In this document: positions 41,235-53,200 of the stretch, piece after piece
Layout of the letters: each line of letters begins with the position of its first letter
Numbering within the stretch: the first letter of the stretch is position 1
Assembly (NCBI GenBank): GCA_003344405.1
Contig: NOWV01000095.1
Span: 186,001 to 250,000, forward strand
DNA from: Trichoplax sp. H2
Taxonomy: Eukaryota > Placozoa > Uniplacotomia > Trichoplacea
DNA length: 64,000 bases
Reading direction: 5' to 3'
Notes under the pieces: generated by a model
What the model saw: only the letters and a program-made list of their open reading frames with translations
The model's database searches: none
Told to the model about the DNA's origin: nothing
Position numbers and translations under genes: made by a program

Positions 41235-41766
41235 GTTATCGAAATTAAAGACTGTAAAAAGAGTAATGATATACCATAGCTAATATCATAATAACGTCAT
41301 TGGTTATACTATCTCAGCATTTATGGGCTATCAATGCTTATGATCTCTACGTTTATGATGTAACCTATAGTCTAACTTGTACAGATTACAATAAAACAAT
41401 ACGAAGCATAACTCTAAATTCCGTTGACGAGCTATCAATGTATAAGCTTCAACTTTTCCTTCCAAGATTCGTTAATACAACAAGTTTCTAGCTTCCTAGG
41501 AACGCCAATAAATTAAAAGAAGCGTAAACTCAAATACAAAATAGCTTGTGTATAAATATGCTTTCGATTATTATTACTAAAGTATTCATAGATTAAAATC
41601 AGTATACGAGATATCAATATATATACGGTATAAACAACGTATTGAGTTGCATACCCGATAGTCCTTTTCTTTTCTTAGAGAGTACCTCAGATGTTTTACT
41701 TCAATATTAAACAAATAGCACATTACAAATTAGATAACGTATTATTCAAGATACATAATTCTATTC

Positions 41767-43370
41767 TCAATTGCCACTTAGAAAGTAGTTATGATCAAAA
41801 ATGTCCTTTTCAACTTCAACTACTGGCAATGAGGATGCATCGCTAATATTTATGTAATAAATAGCCAGTTAACAGCTGAATCAATTTGCAATTTTTATCG
41901 GGTGATAACATAACTTTTATTATCTAAAATCGTTGACTGTAGATAAAATCGCTATAATAAACGCAGAAATGGACTAATCAATACCTATTTGAAACTTCAT
42001 TATGCCCATAGTCGCTCGATGCGGTCTGCTTGTCATCAGGATTTAAATCAACATCGCCAATAGTAGTGACAGTAACGAAATGGTCAGGATAATTATAAGT
42101 TACAGGCGTACTGTCATCGTTTTCTTCTTCAGCTGTTAAGATAGATGAAATCATTGCTCCAGTTATAATGTGAATCAGTAGACATATCATTGTATATCAA
42201 ACTGACTAATCATTGCCTAATAATATGAGGAAATGTTGCTACTAAAGAAATCGGTTTCTATTTTTAAAATTGACGAATGATTTCCAATTTAGCCAGATTA
42301 GCTGGTATACTTATGGACACCAATACTTACCCTTAATTATTTCATTGATGCGTTGCTCACGCTCATGAAGTTTTTGTTCCAATTCCTTTTTCTTCTGAAA
42401 GAGCAAATGGTAAAGCAATCTGTTAGGCAATTTAAACTCATCCTCAAGTAATGTTATCAACATGGTTTAAACATGGGGTGAATGTACACTAGTACAGTGA
42501 CTATGAGTATATTGTACTATCTTTGCTGTCATGTACAAATTATGGATAATGAAATAATGGTTGAGTACTTTTTGTTTGGCATTTCTAATGCAATCTTTCT
42601 TTAATTTTTCCTCCTGCTCTTTCGCCTTCTTTCGTCGCATGTTCTTACGTTTTCTAAATCCCGTTAAATAGTCCCTGTTATATAAATATGCGTAAAAGGA
42701 ATTCAAGTTGATGTTTAATTTTCAATAGCAGATGCCATTCATTCATTATATAATGACTATTTTATGAAACTATAGGCTAATGATAAAATTGACTCGAACT
42801 TAATTTATTCATAAGTGGACTAGTACTGCCTCAATAGATCATGTGGTAGCAATCACTAACACGGAATAAAAGTATCGAGATTTATAAAGCGTGCATCTTG
42901 TATACGTCTAGTGCAAGCGCATGGTACTTTGTAAAGACAAGAGTTCATCGAGATTGCATTGCTATGATTGCGAAATAAAGGAAATTACTGCACTGGCAGT
43001 CCCTTATTCTCGTCCTTTCGTTGACTTGGTGCCATTAGCAATACACCTATGCATCTTTGATAACTGGGCTGGCTACTTATCAGTAGTAGTGTAGTATGAC
43101 TCCTTAAGTACTCGTAGATTTATGAAAAATAGATGATCTATTAATTGCACAGTTGCATTGAACTGCATTGCAATTTGCTGTATGCTATACTGTAACAAGC
43201 TAATTAGTCTTTACAAGTACGTTCGGTACATTACTGTTCGTAATTTGTCTATTACCTATGGTATGTACTGTACATACGTAGATGGAAGTAAAGAGCACTG
43301 ACCTGCGAGAATCTTCATCAAAAGTGAGAATCAGTTTATCTCTCTTACTTTTTTTACTTTTACCCTTCAT
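41767..43370 (-). CDS. NOL12: NOL12 / RRP17 nucleolar protein
   Basis: Nop25/NOL12 family; the yeast member Rrp17 is a nucleolar 5'-3' exonuclease in pre-rRNA processing. Exons: 43303-43370, 42569-42674, 42331-42394, 41985-42132, 41767-41842. They total 462 nt, i.e. 153 residues plus TGA, with continuous phase. Recognition rests on DKLILTFDEDSRRDYLTGFRKRK (residues about 12-33, compare human LVLSFDEEKRREYLTGFHKRK), a K/E-rich helix, then YNYPDHFVTVTTIGDVDL (92-109, compare YDHPNHTVTVTTISDLDL). The start ATG at 43370 follows upstream frame without a better Met. The protein is about 60 residues shorter than human and the basic C-terminal tail is absent; the last exon (SDASSLPVVEVEKDIF) is supported only by splice sites and phase, so the 3' end is the least certain part. 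Head-to-head with PITPNC1, separated by 3.9 kb of repeats. Confidence 0.9.
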
Positions 43371-43659
43371 CGTTATCGAATTATTCTCTGCACGTTGGCC
43401 GTCAATGGAAGCAGCTCGAGCTAACAAGATGCAGATTATCGGTCACCGTAACATACAGTACAGTACACTACAGTGCAAAGAAAGAGTTCGTTGATGGAAG
43501 AGGATGAATGCTGTAGCTTGTAGTCATACTGTACACAAGACTGACTGTCACGAATACAAGAAAAGAAAAATGTACAGTACTGTACTGCGCAGTACAGTAC
43601 AGTATACTGTACAGCGTAGAGACTGTACACTGTACAGTGTACAGTAGGCCCAGCCACAA
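43371..43659. other. NOL12 upstream flank with GTAC palindromes
   Basis: A short upstream region holding dense tacagtac/tactgtac words at 43449-43475 and 43570-43645, ending at the TTA that borders the foldback element. The promoter is presumably here, but no element is assigned. The minus-strand open frames here are made of repeat words. Confidence 0.35.
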
Positions 43660-43662
43660 TTA

Positions 43663-44555
43663 CCCCGATTACTCAGATACTCGGCGTATTTGAATAATTG
43701 GATGAAATTTGAGGTACAGACTCCTAGAATAATGTATCTCAGATACTCAGTATATTTGAATAATCGCATGAAATTTGAGGTACAGATTCCTAGAATAATG
43801 TATCTCAGATACTCAGCGTATTTGCATAATCGCATGAAATTTGAGGTACAGACTCCTAGAATAATGTATCATCGTTTAACCTAGAATAATGTATCTCAGA
43901 TACTCAGCGTATTTGAATAATCGAATGAAATTTGAGATACAGATTCCTAGAATAATGTATCTCAGATACTCAGCGTATTTGAATAATCGCATGAAATTTG
44001 AGGTACAGACTCCTAGAATAATGTATCTCAGATACTCAGTATATTTGAATAATCGAATGAAATTTGAGATACAGATTCCTAGAATAATGTATCTCAGATA
44101 CTCAGCGTATTTGAATAATCGCATGAAATTTGAGGTACAGACTCCTAGAATAATGTATCTCAGATACTCAGTATATTTGAATAATCGCATGAAATTTGAG
44201 ATACAGATTCCTAGAATAATGTATCTCAGATACTCGGCGTATTTGAATAATCGCATGAAATTTGAGGTACAGACTCCTAGAATAATGTATCATCGTTTAA
44301 CCTAGAATAATGTATCTCAGATACTCAGCGTATTTGAATAATCGCATGCAATTTGAGGTACAGACTCGTAGAATAATGTATCTCAGATACTCAGTATATT
44401 TGAATAATCGCATGAAATTTGAGGTACAGACTCCTAGAACAATGTATCTCAGATACTCAGCGTATTTGAATAATCGCATGAAATTTGAGGTACTGACTTC
44501 TAGAATAATGTATCATCGTTTAAGCTATTTACGCTGAGTATCTGAGTAATCGGGG
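43663..44555. mobile_element. Foldback element with 26-bp TIRs, TTA flanks and a 66-bp internal minisatellite
   Basis: The left terminus 43663-43688 (ccccgattactcagatac then tcggcgta) is the reverse complement of 44530-44555 with one mismatch. Both ends are bordered by TTA (43660-43662 and 44556-44558). A 3-bp TTA/TAA target duplication with short TIRs is the known signature of PIF/Harbinger elements, so a non-autonomous MITE of that type is the best reading. The interior is about a dozen 66-bp units and encodes no transposase. A chance foldback of satellite DNA is the alternative. Confidence 0.6.
43689..44520. repeat. 66-bp minisatellite
   Basis: Units follow the pattern cctagaataatgtatctcag, atactcagcgtatttgaata, atcgcatgaaatttgaggta, cagact; the word gtatctcagatactc recurs every 66 bp (43732, 43798 and on). 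Two variants alternate: gaggtacagactc and gagatacagattc. A short terminal form, tatcatcgtttaa, breaks the array at about 43868, 44288 and 44511. Because 66 is divisible by 3 and units lack stops, both strands are open (43889-44305 on +, 43876-44256 on -); this is a by-product, not evidence of a protein. Confidence 0.95.
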
Positions 44556-45929
44556 TTATAATGACTTGGCCTACTGTCGTTTCTACTGAAAAAGAAAAAG
44601 TATTGTACATACTTCACAGTACAGTACAGTTGACACTCACACTGCTCAGGTCTTACAGTACAGTATTGTACTATACAGTACAATGTACTATACTGTACAG
44701 AGAATAGTGAACAGTAGAGACCCTCTAGTGAACAGTAGATACTGTACAGTAATTATAAACTGTAAATGACTGAATTGAGTATCCGCCGATTCCGCTTATT
44801 GACATACGAAATGAGACGATTTTCTGGTTAATCTGTACTTACAGTAATCTCTCTTATCCATTGAATAAGATGACAATAAAATGATGATGACCAGCGCACC
44901 AAAAGGATTTACTATGTCTTAGTAATTCCTATTCAAAATAGAGTTCTGTCAGATCGTTACATCTGCTGAACATGACTATGAGTAAGAATTGTTATGCCAT
45001 AATAAAATACTGTGCATTACTGTTGGTGCGCTGGATATCTTGCAGTACAGTATATGACATATATACAGTATAATGGATTTTATCGCAATTTTTTCTTTTA
45101 GTTCTTTCTTTAATTCAATGGTAGGAAAGCTATACTGTAAACAGTGACGATGTCAATTTGGTAGTCCCTGCTGTAAGCAACTTGGGCCAATATGCTGTTT
45201 CAGCGATATTCACGGAATAAATATCCATATTGGATGAGCCTTACTCATGGACCACCAGTACGGCACAATGACGTCATTCTAATGCCAAACCTTGACTAGT
45301 AAATTGAACGCAGTGAGCTGTCGTTGAACTAGACGATACAAAAAACGAATTGTTCATTTTTAGGTTGCTGACTTACTGTAACCTCCGTAGTACTGTAAGT
45401 TCTTCGCATTTTAGGTCATATTATAATTAATCTTATTTATATCATCCTATGCAGCGGAAATGCCTGACTCCAATAATTAATGTACCTTTCATTTCAAGAT
45501 CAGTATTACAGTTGTTCAAATCTCCATTTTAGTCCGAACAAAATGAATGAATGAAATACTTCCGACGCTTTCTACAAGTAAACTGACAATCATTTTTTCG
45601 AATATTTTACGGCTCAAAGTCAGTACTTTTTATCAATCCAATCTCACATTGTGATTGATCTAGGCATTGATACCATACTCAATATTATAATGAACATCTC
45701 TACTATTGTTGTATCGCAGAGACTATTACTAACTATAGAATGAATTTTTATCGTTCATTTGGCCATCTTCATTGTACTGTACAGTATAGGATGATCCAAA
45801 TAGCTAGGATGAATTGGCCACATTTGCAACATTTCAGCATAATTTGAGGGTTGACCATGACTAATGTTATCCATGATCCCCTTATGACCGGTTCGACCTG
45901 TCAGAAAAGACTCAAGTTAAGCAGTGCAA
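44556..45929. other. Intergenic DNA with palindromes and a small inverted-repeat element
   Basis: 44600-44760 is packed with tacagtac words, including an imperfect palindrome around 44650-44700. 44891-45034 is bounded by perfect 12-bp inverted repeats. The rest is AT-rich single-copy sequence with no supported gene. Confidence 0.45.
44891..45034. mobile_element. 144-bp MITE-like element with 12-bp TIRs
   Basis: ccagcgcaccaa at 44891-44902 and its exact complement ttggtgcgctgg at 45023-45034 bound AT-rich DNA. The termini are GC-rich against the background. No clear target duplication was seen. The call is tentative. Confidence 0.35.
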
Positions 45930-46350
45930 ATTGTTCCATACGTAAGTCAATCTACAATAGCATCCGACATTTTGTAATTCTATTTTACTACCTTTTGCTG
46001 AAACTGCTCTCTTTTAGAATGCAGAGAGCAGTTTGAGCAATGCTGTAAGGAGTAAAATAGAATTACAAATACCTGAGACTATTGTATATTGACTTACATA
46101 TGGAACAATACATTTTGTAATTCTACCTCTTGCTGCAGCTGCTGCCTTTTGGAACGCAGAGAGCAGTTTGAGCAATGCTGTAAGGAGTAAAATAGAATTG
46201 CAAATGCCTGAGACTATTGTATATTGACTTACATATGGAACTATACATTTTGTAATTGTATTTTACTAGCTCTTGCTGAAGCTGCTGTCTTTTGGAAAGC
46301 AGAGAGCAGTTTGAGCCATACTGAAAGGAGTAACATAGGATTCCAAAATG
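45930..46350. repeat. Three linked hairpin units
   Basis: 45930-46110 is an imperfect palindrome of about 180 bp centred near 46020: attgttccata, cgtaagtcaat, tgtaattctattttact and aaactgctctc on the left are mirrored by gagagcagttt, agtaaaatagaattaca, attgacttaca and tatggaacaat on the right. The unit is then repeated twice with shared arms: gcagtttgag at 46028, 46163 and 46306, spacings 135 and 143. This is typical of a foldback or MITE-like repeat that was amplified in tandem. It has no coding capacity. Confidence 0.8.
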
Positions 46351-47286
46351 CCTGAGACTAATATACTGTACTGTACTAGTGTACAGTGTACAGTATACAG
46401 GTACAGTAATCCACGTCATACTGTGCACTGTACACTGCACATTCATTTTGCTAGGCTCAGCCACCGTTGTTTGACGTTCACACTACAGTACGTACCGTAC
46501 AGTACAGTACACTGTGTCGTGGATAGACGTCAAGTTCAACAATATTGTACTGTACTGTACTACTGTACAGTACAGTACAATGTAGAATACCGTACTCTGT
46601 ACTGTAGACCAAAGACAGTTCCAATAATAAAAACAACATTGTCTGCCAAGAGGAGGACAGACCAACCGTCCAGCCCCAACAGTCAACCATAGTGGAACGA
46701 CGTCAGTGAAGACTGGTCAAGACTCCTCAGACAGTGTGACTGCAGTAAATTAAAAATCAACAGTCATTGAGAAGGAAAAAAAGGAGAAAATCCCAGTTGT
46801 AAAAAGAGTCCATTGGTAGTTAGGGTAATTATTTGCAAATTGGCTACTGTTGCAGAATCAATCAAGACAAAAAATCCAAGGTATTTTCTTTGTCATGATA
46901 TGGTCATTATGGAATTGAATAAATGGAGTTTAGGGTTGCATCCTTTTTTTACATTGACTTTTTTCTTCCTTGTGCAATTCTATCGCCATTGGCTTGACAC
47001 TGATGCTACCCTACTGTATCATACACAAGCGAATACAGTAGAAATTAGACAAAGAGGCCTAGGGCAATGACCAGACCTATTCAATTGACTGCTTTGACTT
47101 TTTTTTTTTTACAGTACAGTTCAGTAGAATTGTCACGGCTAGTTTAAACAACTGTAAACAGGATCAAGATTGCTTTTCCTTTTTCATAAAATGACTAACT
47201 CTTCTTTCTCTTAGATTTGATCCATTTCTTATAACGCCAAATTGAAACCAATTTATTCCATTCAAACTTGCCACCATATTGTCAAC
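46351..47286. promoter_or_regulatory. PITPNC1 upstream region, palindrome-rich
   Basis: 46370-46600 carries many tacagtac words; the arms ttgtactgtactgtac (46545-46560) and gtacagtacagtacaa (46565-46580) form a perfect 16-bp inverted repeat around a 4-nt loop. After 46700 the sequence is AT-rich up to the first coding exon of PITPNC1. The promoter should lie here but no element is assigned. Open frames in this stretch are short and composed partly of repeat words. Confidence 0.35.
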
Positions 47287-50200
47287 ATGATCGTCAAAGA
47301 ATACAGAATTTGTATGCCAATGACTGTAGAAGAGGTGTGTACCTAGCAAAAAAATTGACGCTACCGTCTTCCATGACGTCCTCTTATATCCATGTTCAAC
47401 CACCAGTTTTCCTTTGCTTTAGTTCTTTTTGTTTTTTACTTTTCTTTTTTCTTATGGCCCAGTCCATAGTTTCATCTTACTTGTCTACAACCATTATAGC
47501 AAAAGACCTTTTCAGTTCATGATCCATTCGGGTACAAACTTGATTCAGTCGTTGTTCTCGTCTGTGAATGCTTACCACTACTATTTCATTCATCGTTGTT
47601 GTTTGAAATGACTTGCAACAGTCAACGACACGTTGCAAGCCATGACACTGTTGAATGCGAATCGTCATCATGATTGTAAAGTGGAAAATAAACTTGATTT
47701 GTAAGAGGTTAACGGCTGAAAGAGACAAGACTTGACCATGACTAAGCACCACTCATAAATTAGCAAGAGTTGGCTCTAGAACTTCAACAGTTGATGGTCT
47801 CGACTCCAGGCTTCGGAGATAAATTACAATTTGGGCCAGTGTACAAGTGCCGACTTGACGATAAGATCGCTTAGCGTACATTCTGTCCACAGACAAATTC
47901 TGAATGATTCATTAATTATTCCCCGTGTCTGAGTGGATAGACAATACTTTCAACTTTGTATCTTTGAGCACAACCATCAATTAGCAACATGATCTTCAAA
48001 CGAATTGATTCAATTTCTCTTCATACGAGTATCAACCAATCAGTCCTTGTTGTGGTCCGTACAATGGATAAAACATTCTCCTACCAACTCTATCTTGAAA
48101 TGGTGTATAAACCAAAAGACCTACAGTACTGCACAAGTGGGCAGTATATGACACTGGAGATATTCGATGATACTACGTCTATTTCCAATCATACGACTGC
48201 TTTGTTTATTGATAATAATATTCTAATTTTGAAAGAGATCGATAGACTTGAGAGTATGCTGTGGTAGTGATAAAATGCTGATCCTAATACTATAGAGGAC
48301 CCTTTCGTCAATGTATTTTTATCATTGGTACAGTTAAGAAAGTAATGCAATCCTCTCTCTACTTGATGAATCCATCCACGTAATACTAGACACGAAGTCA
48401 TCCATAACTATTATAATGAGCTAGGGATACTTATCTTCCTAAGTACAAGTATCGTAGCAATACTTGGAAGGATACGTCATGACGACGGATATAGACTCAC
48501 ACAGGCGTCTCCAAATGTCTTAACATTATTAAACGACAGCAAGAATGCATCCTAGTGAAATTGATTTGATCCCAATAATGATCATGAGAAAATTGTACCA
48601 ACATCGATACTTGGCCTTAAGTACATGTCTAGAGTAGTCAATAATCCATCACGATAGGTATACGTACTTAAATAAATATCCTACAGCTGATCCATTTCGG
48701 TCATCATCATCATCGTTATAATGGTACTCTAACAGCAATGATATTATCTTCAACTACTCGTACGATTGATCAATAATTAATAACCATAGAATATCATCCG
48801 TAGTGGACAATTCCTACATATCTTTCATGATGAAAGTTATGCTAACTACAGTTACTACCTTTTATTACATTTACTTTTCTAATTTTGCTTCCACAAGCAT
48901 CACTTTTAAAGCAATCTTCATTGCTTAATCCCATTACTATCAAACATCGGCAGTTATCATTTCGCCTACCTTTGCTAATGTAAGTACTGTAAGAAGTAAG
49001 GCTAAGACGTTAGATATTGACGTTATAGCACGACAAAAAAATTAACAACAAAAACACCCATAGATGAAATGTAAATAGTAGCAACAAAACCGTAGAGGAT
49101 TGTTTTCTTTTCATCATTTACCGTTTAACCGTCTACATTATTTTTCGTTGGTTAATGTTTCATGCGTGACAATGAATCCATGATATCAAATTTAAAGCAT
49201 AGCAAATTGTCCGTGGCCTACTTGATATTTTTAATCACATTTATACTATATTCCGGTGGTTGCTTATTGCATCGTCTTATTGTTTCACTTACCCTTGATT
49301 ACTGTGATAGTACGAGTATTAACACTACTTGAGAATAACAGCTCAATCTTCCATACAATAAAATGCTCGATTATTCGCTCTATGCAATCCATTTACTATC
49401 ACACTGTACCCAGTACAATGGGACTCTTATGTGTCAACATTGTAGTTTTCTCCTTTTTCTGCCCAAATACAGTACTATACACTACGTACGCGGATACGAG
49501 AAGTACTGTATACATGTTATGCATGGATTATCGGTACCGTATTTTACTGATGAAATTTTTTCTCGATCTTCAGTGTATCCTATTCTCTTCTAAAGTAGTG
49601 AATCCTGATCACTTGCAACTTATTCCCGCTAAAAGCTTTCCCAATCTGCTTTTATTGTAGTGACAGCTTCTTTCAATTCGATAAGTTGATCAATCAATCT
49701 ACTAAAGTAACATACGATATTTATAAAGCGCTTAATGTTAAAAAAACTTGCTTACAGAGGCTCATTTTAATATTTCAATAGGCATATATCATCATATCAT
49801 TGGTTAATTACAACTATATGTTCTACCGAGAGAGGGAGTAATATCATATTACACTTATACCGTTTACATTACCAGTGAATTACGTATAATTCCATCTAAG
49901 TTGCAACGAACGCCAAGAGCAGGATAAACTGACAATCGTACATTAATTTACGTTTATTTTTGTTTAGTCTATGAAAATAAAATACTGTACTGCAGCCCAT
50001 GTATGCATATCTAAAAAAAAAATAGTTAATCTTTGTCTTCTTTGAAAAAGTGAACAATCTGACAATAGTAAACATTTCTATGTACAGTACTGTACTGTAC
50101 TGTATACCGATAGCCATTATGGCGCAAATATAATCAATTTGTTAATTCTCTAGCGCTCATGATAAAGTCAATGAAAAAAGAACTATTCATCTGGTACTCT

Positions 50201-53200
50201 ACGCCTATTGCACGATACTGACTTTCACTCAAGTTTTAGTATCGTACTAATGCTCTTTCGTCTTGATTATTAAGAGTCTAAAAAATCATTTGTTATTTGT
50301 TATTTTGAATGCTAATAGCTAGACTAATTCTCACTCGCGCTTCCTAGATCAATCCTAGATAACAATTGCAAATCTCTTGTGGGACTTATTTCTATACTTA
50401 GTTTACAATTTGTTGCCATCATTTTGCTCCTTGATCTTGCGTAATCTTGAATTTCACATATTAAATAAATTACAATAGCATGAGTCGTTCGTTACTCGAC
50501 TTTCTAATCTTCTACGAATTTTCTTATTAAAATCCTACTGGTGCTACCAATCGAAAACAATAATTTCTTGCAATCATTGTATTATCATTTTCTAATCTAG
50601 GATGCCACGTATAAATAAGCAGCTTCATAAGCTTTTATTGATATACTTCGTTAAAACGTTATCATAGTCTCGTCGTTGATCTTACATAATCTCAAAGTTA
50701 CTGTACTCGTATTTTCTATCGGTGCTTAATTCGATAGCATCAGATTTTTATACCGACTCCGATCTGAGATACAACAGTGGTTGAATTCGTAACTTGATAC
50801 GGAGTTATCATTTAGTAATTATGAAATATTCATAGACTATTAATGTATTTACCGTCATGAATATCCAGTTCTACTGCAAATCAGCGACTATTATTGTCAC
50901 GACTGCTAACATTATTACGCGTACACTGTACTGTAACTTTGCCAATCGTCAGTATCGATTCGAAATAATAAAATGATTTTATGATTTTATAAGCACGCTC
51001 GTACTGCAACATACTGTACTGTGGCCCTCCACGAACTAGCCATTACCATACTGTATAAAGTATACCTTGAAGTCATAAAGAGATACCAGTTATAAGGATT
51101 TTCATCTTAGCCGACATTATTATAATTCGTTTTATTTTATTAAACATTCTTCTCGTTGTCATTTTATCTATGAGAAAAGTTAAACATCCAATCGATTGTC
51201 TTAATGTAATTAATATTGTGTCCAATTTGAAACTAAAAAAAAACAACGGTGATCACAATAGCACACCTACTGTTTTGACTGCTAAAAATTGCATTTCGCT
51301 TTGAATTTTGTTGCTATACTGCACAGTACTGTACAGTACATTAGATTTCGTTTTCAGTTCGCTGTTATCCTAGTTTACTGATAAACGAATTTGACAATCT
51401 AGTTATGTATAACGCATTACGTTCAGTACATCCACCAATTTGTATTTATCTGCAATACCTATTCAATCCTTGGATTAATTAATTTTCACGACAATTCTTT
51501 TATTATATTTGTCTCTTGTTTCCCTAATTCTTTTATAGTATCGTATCGGCCAATTGTACATGATAGCAAGATTCAGTGAAGAACAAAGTTGTAAAGGTTC
51601 TGGTGTTCAAGTTGTTGTAAATGAACCTTGTTATGATGAGAAGCACGGCAAAGGCCAGTACACCGAGAAGAAAATATACCTCAATGGGTAAGCTAATCTT
51701 CATGAATATACGACAAAAGCTTATTACTATCAATTGTTATAATTTTTTAATTACAGTATTATGTTTATCGTATTGTTATTGCTTAATAGTAAAATAAATC
51801 CTTACAGTAATAAATATAATCCTCTTGTTATCATTCAGTCTAAATATTAATGGTTAATGTACATATCAACAGCAAACGTTAATATCCATCAGTTTGAATT
51901 TACGGTAGTTACGTTGACAAATATCGTCGTCATAGGATTTCAGCTTTAACTTAAGACGTCCTGCGCTGTACACATGTACGACGGTATACGAAAATGATAT
52001 CAAACAAGAGCACGATCAATAAAGAATAAGTATTTTTGGCTACGTTGATGTTAGTCTTGTTGATACCACTTGTTCTGTTATTGATGCGCTTAAATTCGTA
52101 TCTAAATCATGGCTTTAAAAAGTTAAAAAAATTTGAAGCTCATACATTTATACTCATTTACACAATCTAACTAAATTTTTTAATAGAAATGCATGGTAAT
52201 CATAAACGAGTCAAGTGAGTCAGTAGCTTGGCTTATTTGCCCATAATAGTTCGTGATCCTTCATTGTGAGGGAAACAGATTATACCATAAGAGCTACACG
52301 CGTGTATAGTAGCCTCTGTACACCGAATACGATCATCACTATTGATTTATCGACGTATCAAAAAATTAGTAAATGACCGAAAATATCTGTCTATTTAAAG
52401 TAGTTTTTAATACCATACTGGAGATCGGACTTCGTAAATCATCATCATTACACGCTTGATTATATTTGATTACTTGATAGTAGTTACAAAGTCATGACAA
52501 ACATTTGATATCCTCACTATGGAATACTTAATTTTAAAATAATTTACTTCAACTAAACCACTTTTCTCTCTACAAGTATTTTCTGATTCAATATCGAGAT
52601 CTCTTAAATCAATTAGTGCTGGTTGCTGCCCGTTTTTCTGCTTGTCGACAACATATTATCGTTTACTTAATGTAAGATCCGGGCGCTCATGTAATAGTCT
52701 TTTGTAGCTTTTGTAGCATGAAATAAGAAAAATTTATTTAAGAATGGAAATTATGGATAGTCACAGGGTCGTTCTGTATTCCTTTCTTGTTCACTATGAA
52801 GGATAAAATAAATTATTGGCCTGATATGCATCGTTCGATAATTCAAAACATGTAGATCGAATGGGATCATAGTGTGGTGATTTTGTACATAGCTTAAGAT
52901 GTGCTAGGAAGACCTGTATTTGCTTGCGTGGTACATGTAACATTGTAATCTAATACCGTACATCTTCATTAATTTATCTTTAAATCATAGTTACTGAGTG
53001 TTAAGTTTCAAACTAATCGAGTATTCTTTATTTCACAACTCTGCCTTACATGTCCTATCTGAATTATAGTATGACTAGAGCACTATGTAGCGATACATTG
53101 AACTGTGTTATCTTAATTAAGGTCTGAGTATCAATCTCTAACTCGATCATTCTGATAGCAATAAAAAGTACTAATAGTAAATATTATTCTCCTATCATTT

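Larger units (their letters stand above)
39092..41766. other. Intergenic region with a 110-bp duplication and a candidate signal-peptide exon
   Basis: AT-rich. 39789-40010 holds a direct duplication. 40600-40950 is less AT-rich but its frames are broken. 41190-41234 on - reads as a possible first coding exon. The + frame 41300-41491 starts without a convincing context. No gene could be completed. Confidence 0.4.

Noticed and set aside
41978-42190. Signal-peptide-like start of an open frame on -
   Set aside because: The hydrophobic part is the intron before NOL12 exon 4; the acceptor ttaacag removes it and the remaining residues belong to NOL12.
43689-44520. CRISPR-like array
   Set aside because: Units abut without unique spacers, and the genome is clearly eukaryotic.
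43548-44537. Repetitive proteins read from both strands of the 66-bp array
   Set aside because: Open on both strands simply because 66 is divisible by three; no start context, splice context or sign of selection on one strand.
47989-48267. 92-codon ATG-initiated frame on +
   Set aside because: It lies in PITPNC1 intron 1 on the same strand and has no recognisable domain; could be chance. RNA-seq would decide.
49256-49660. 134-codon hydrophobic frame on +
   Set aside because: Begins at GTG without a nearby ATG, in AT-rich intronic DNA where Phe/Leu/Ile-rich frames are common.
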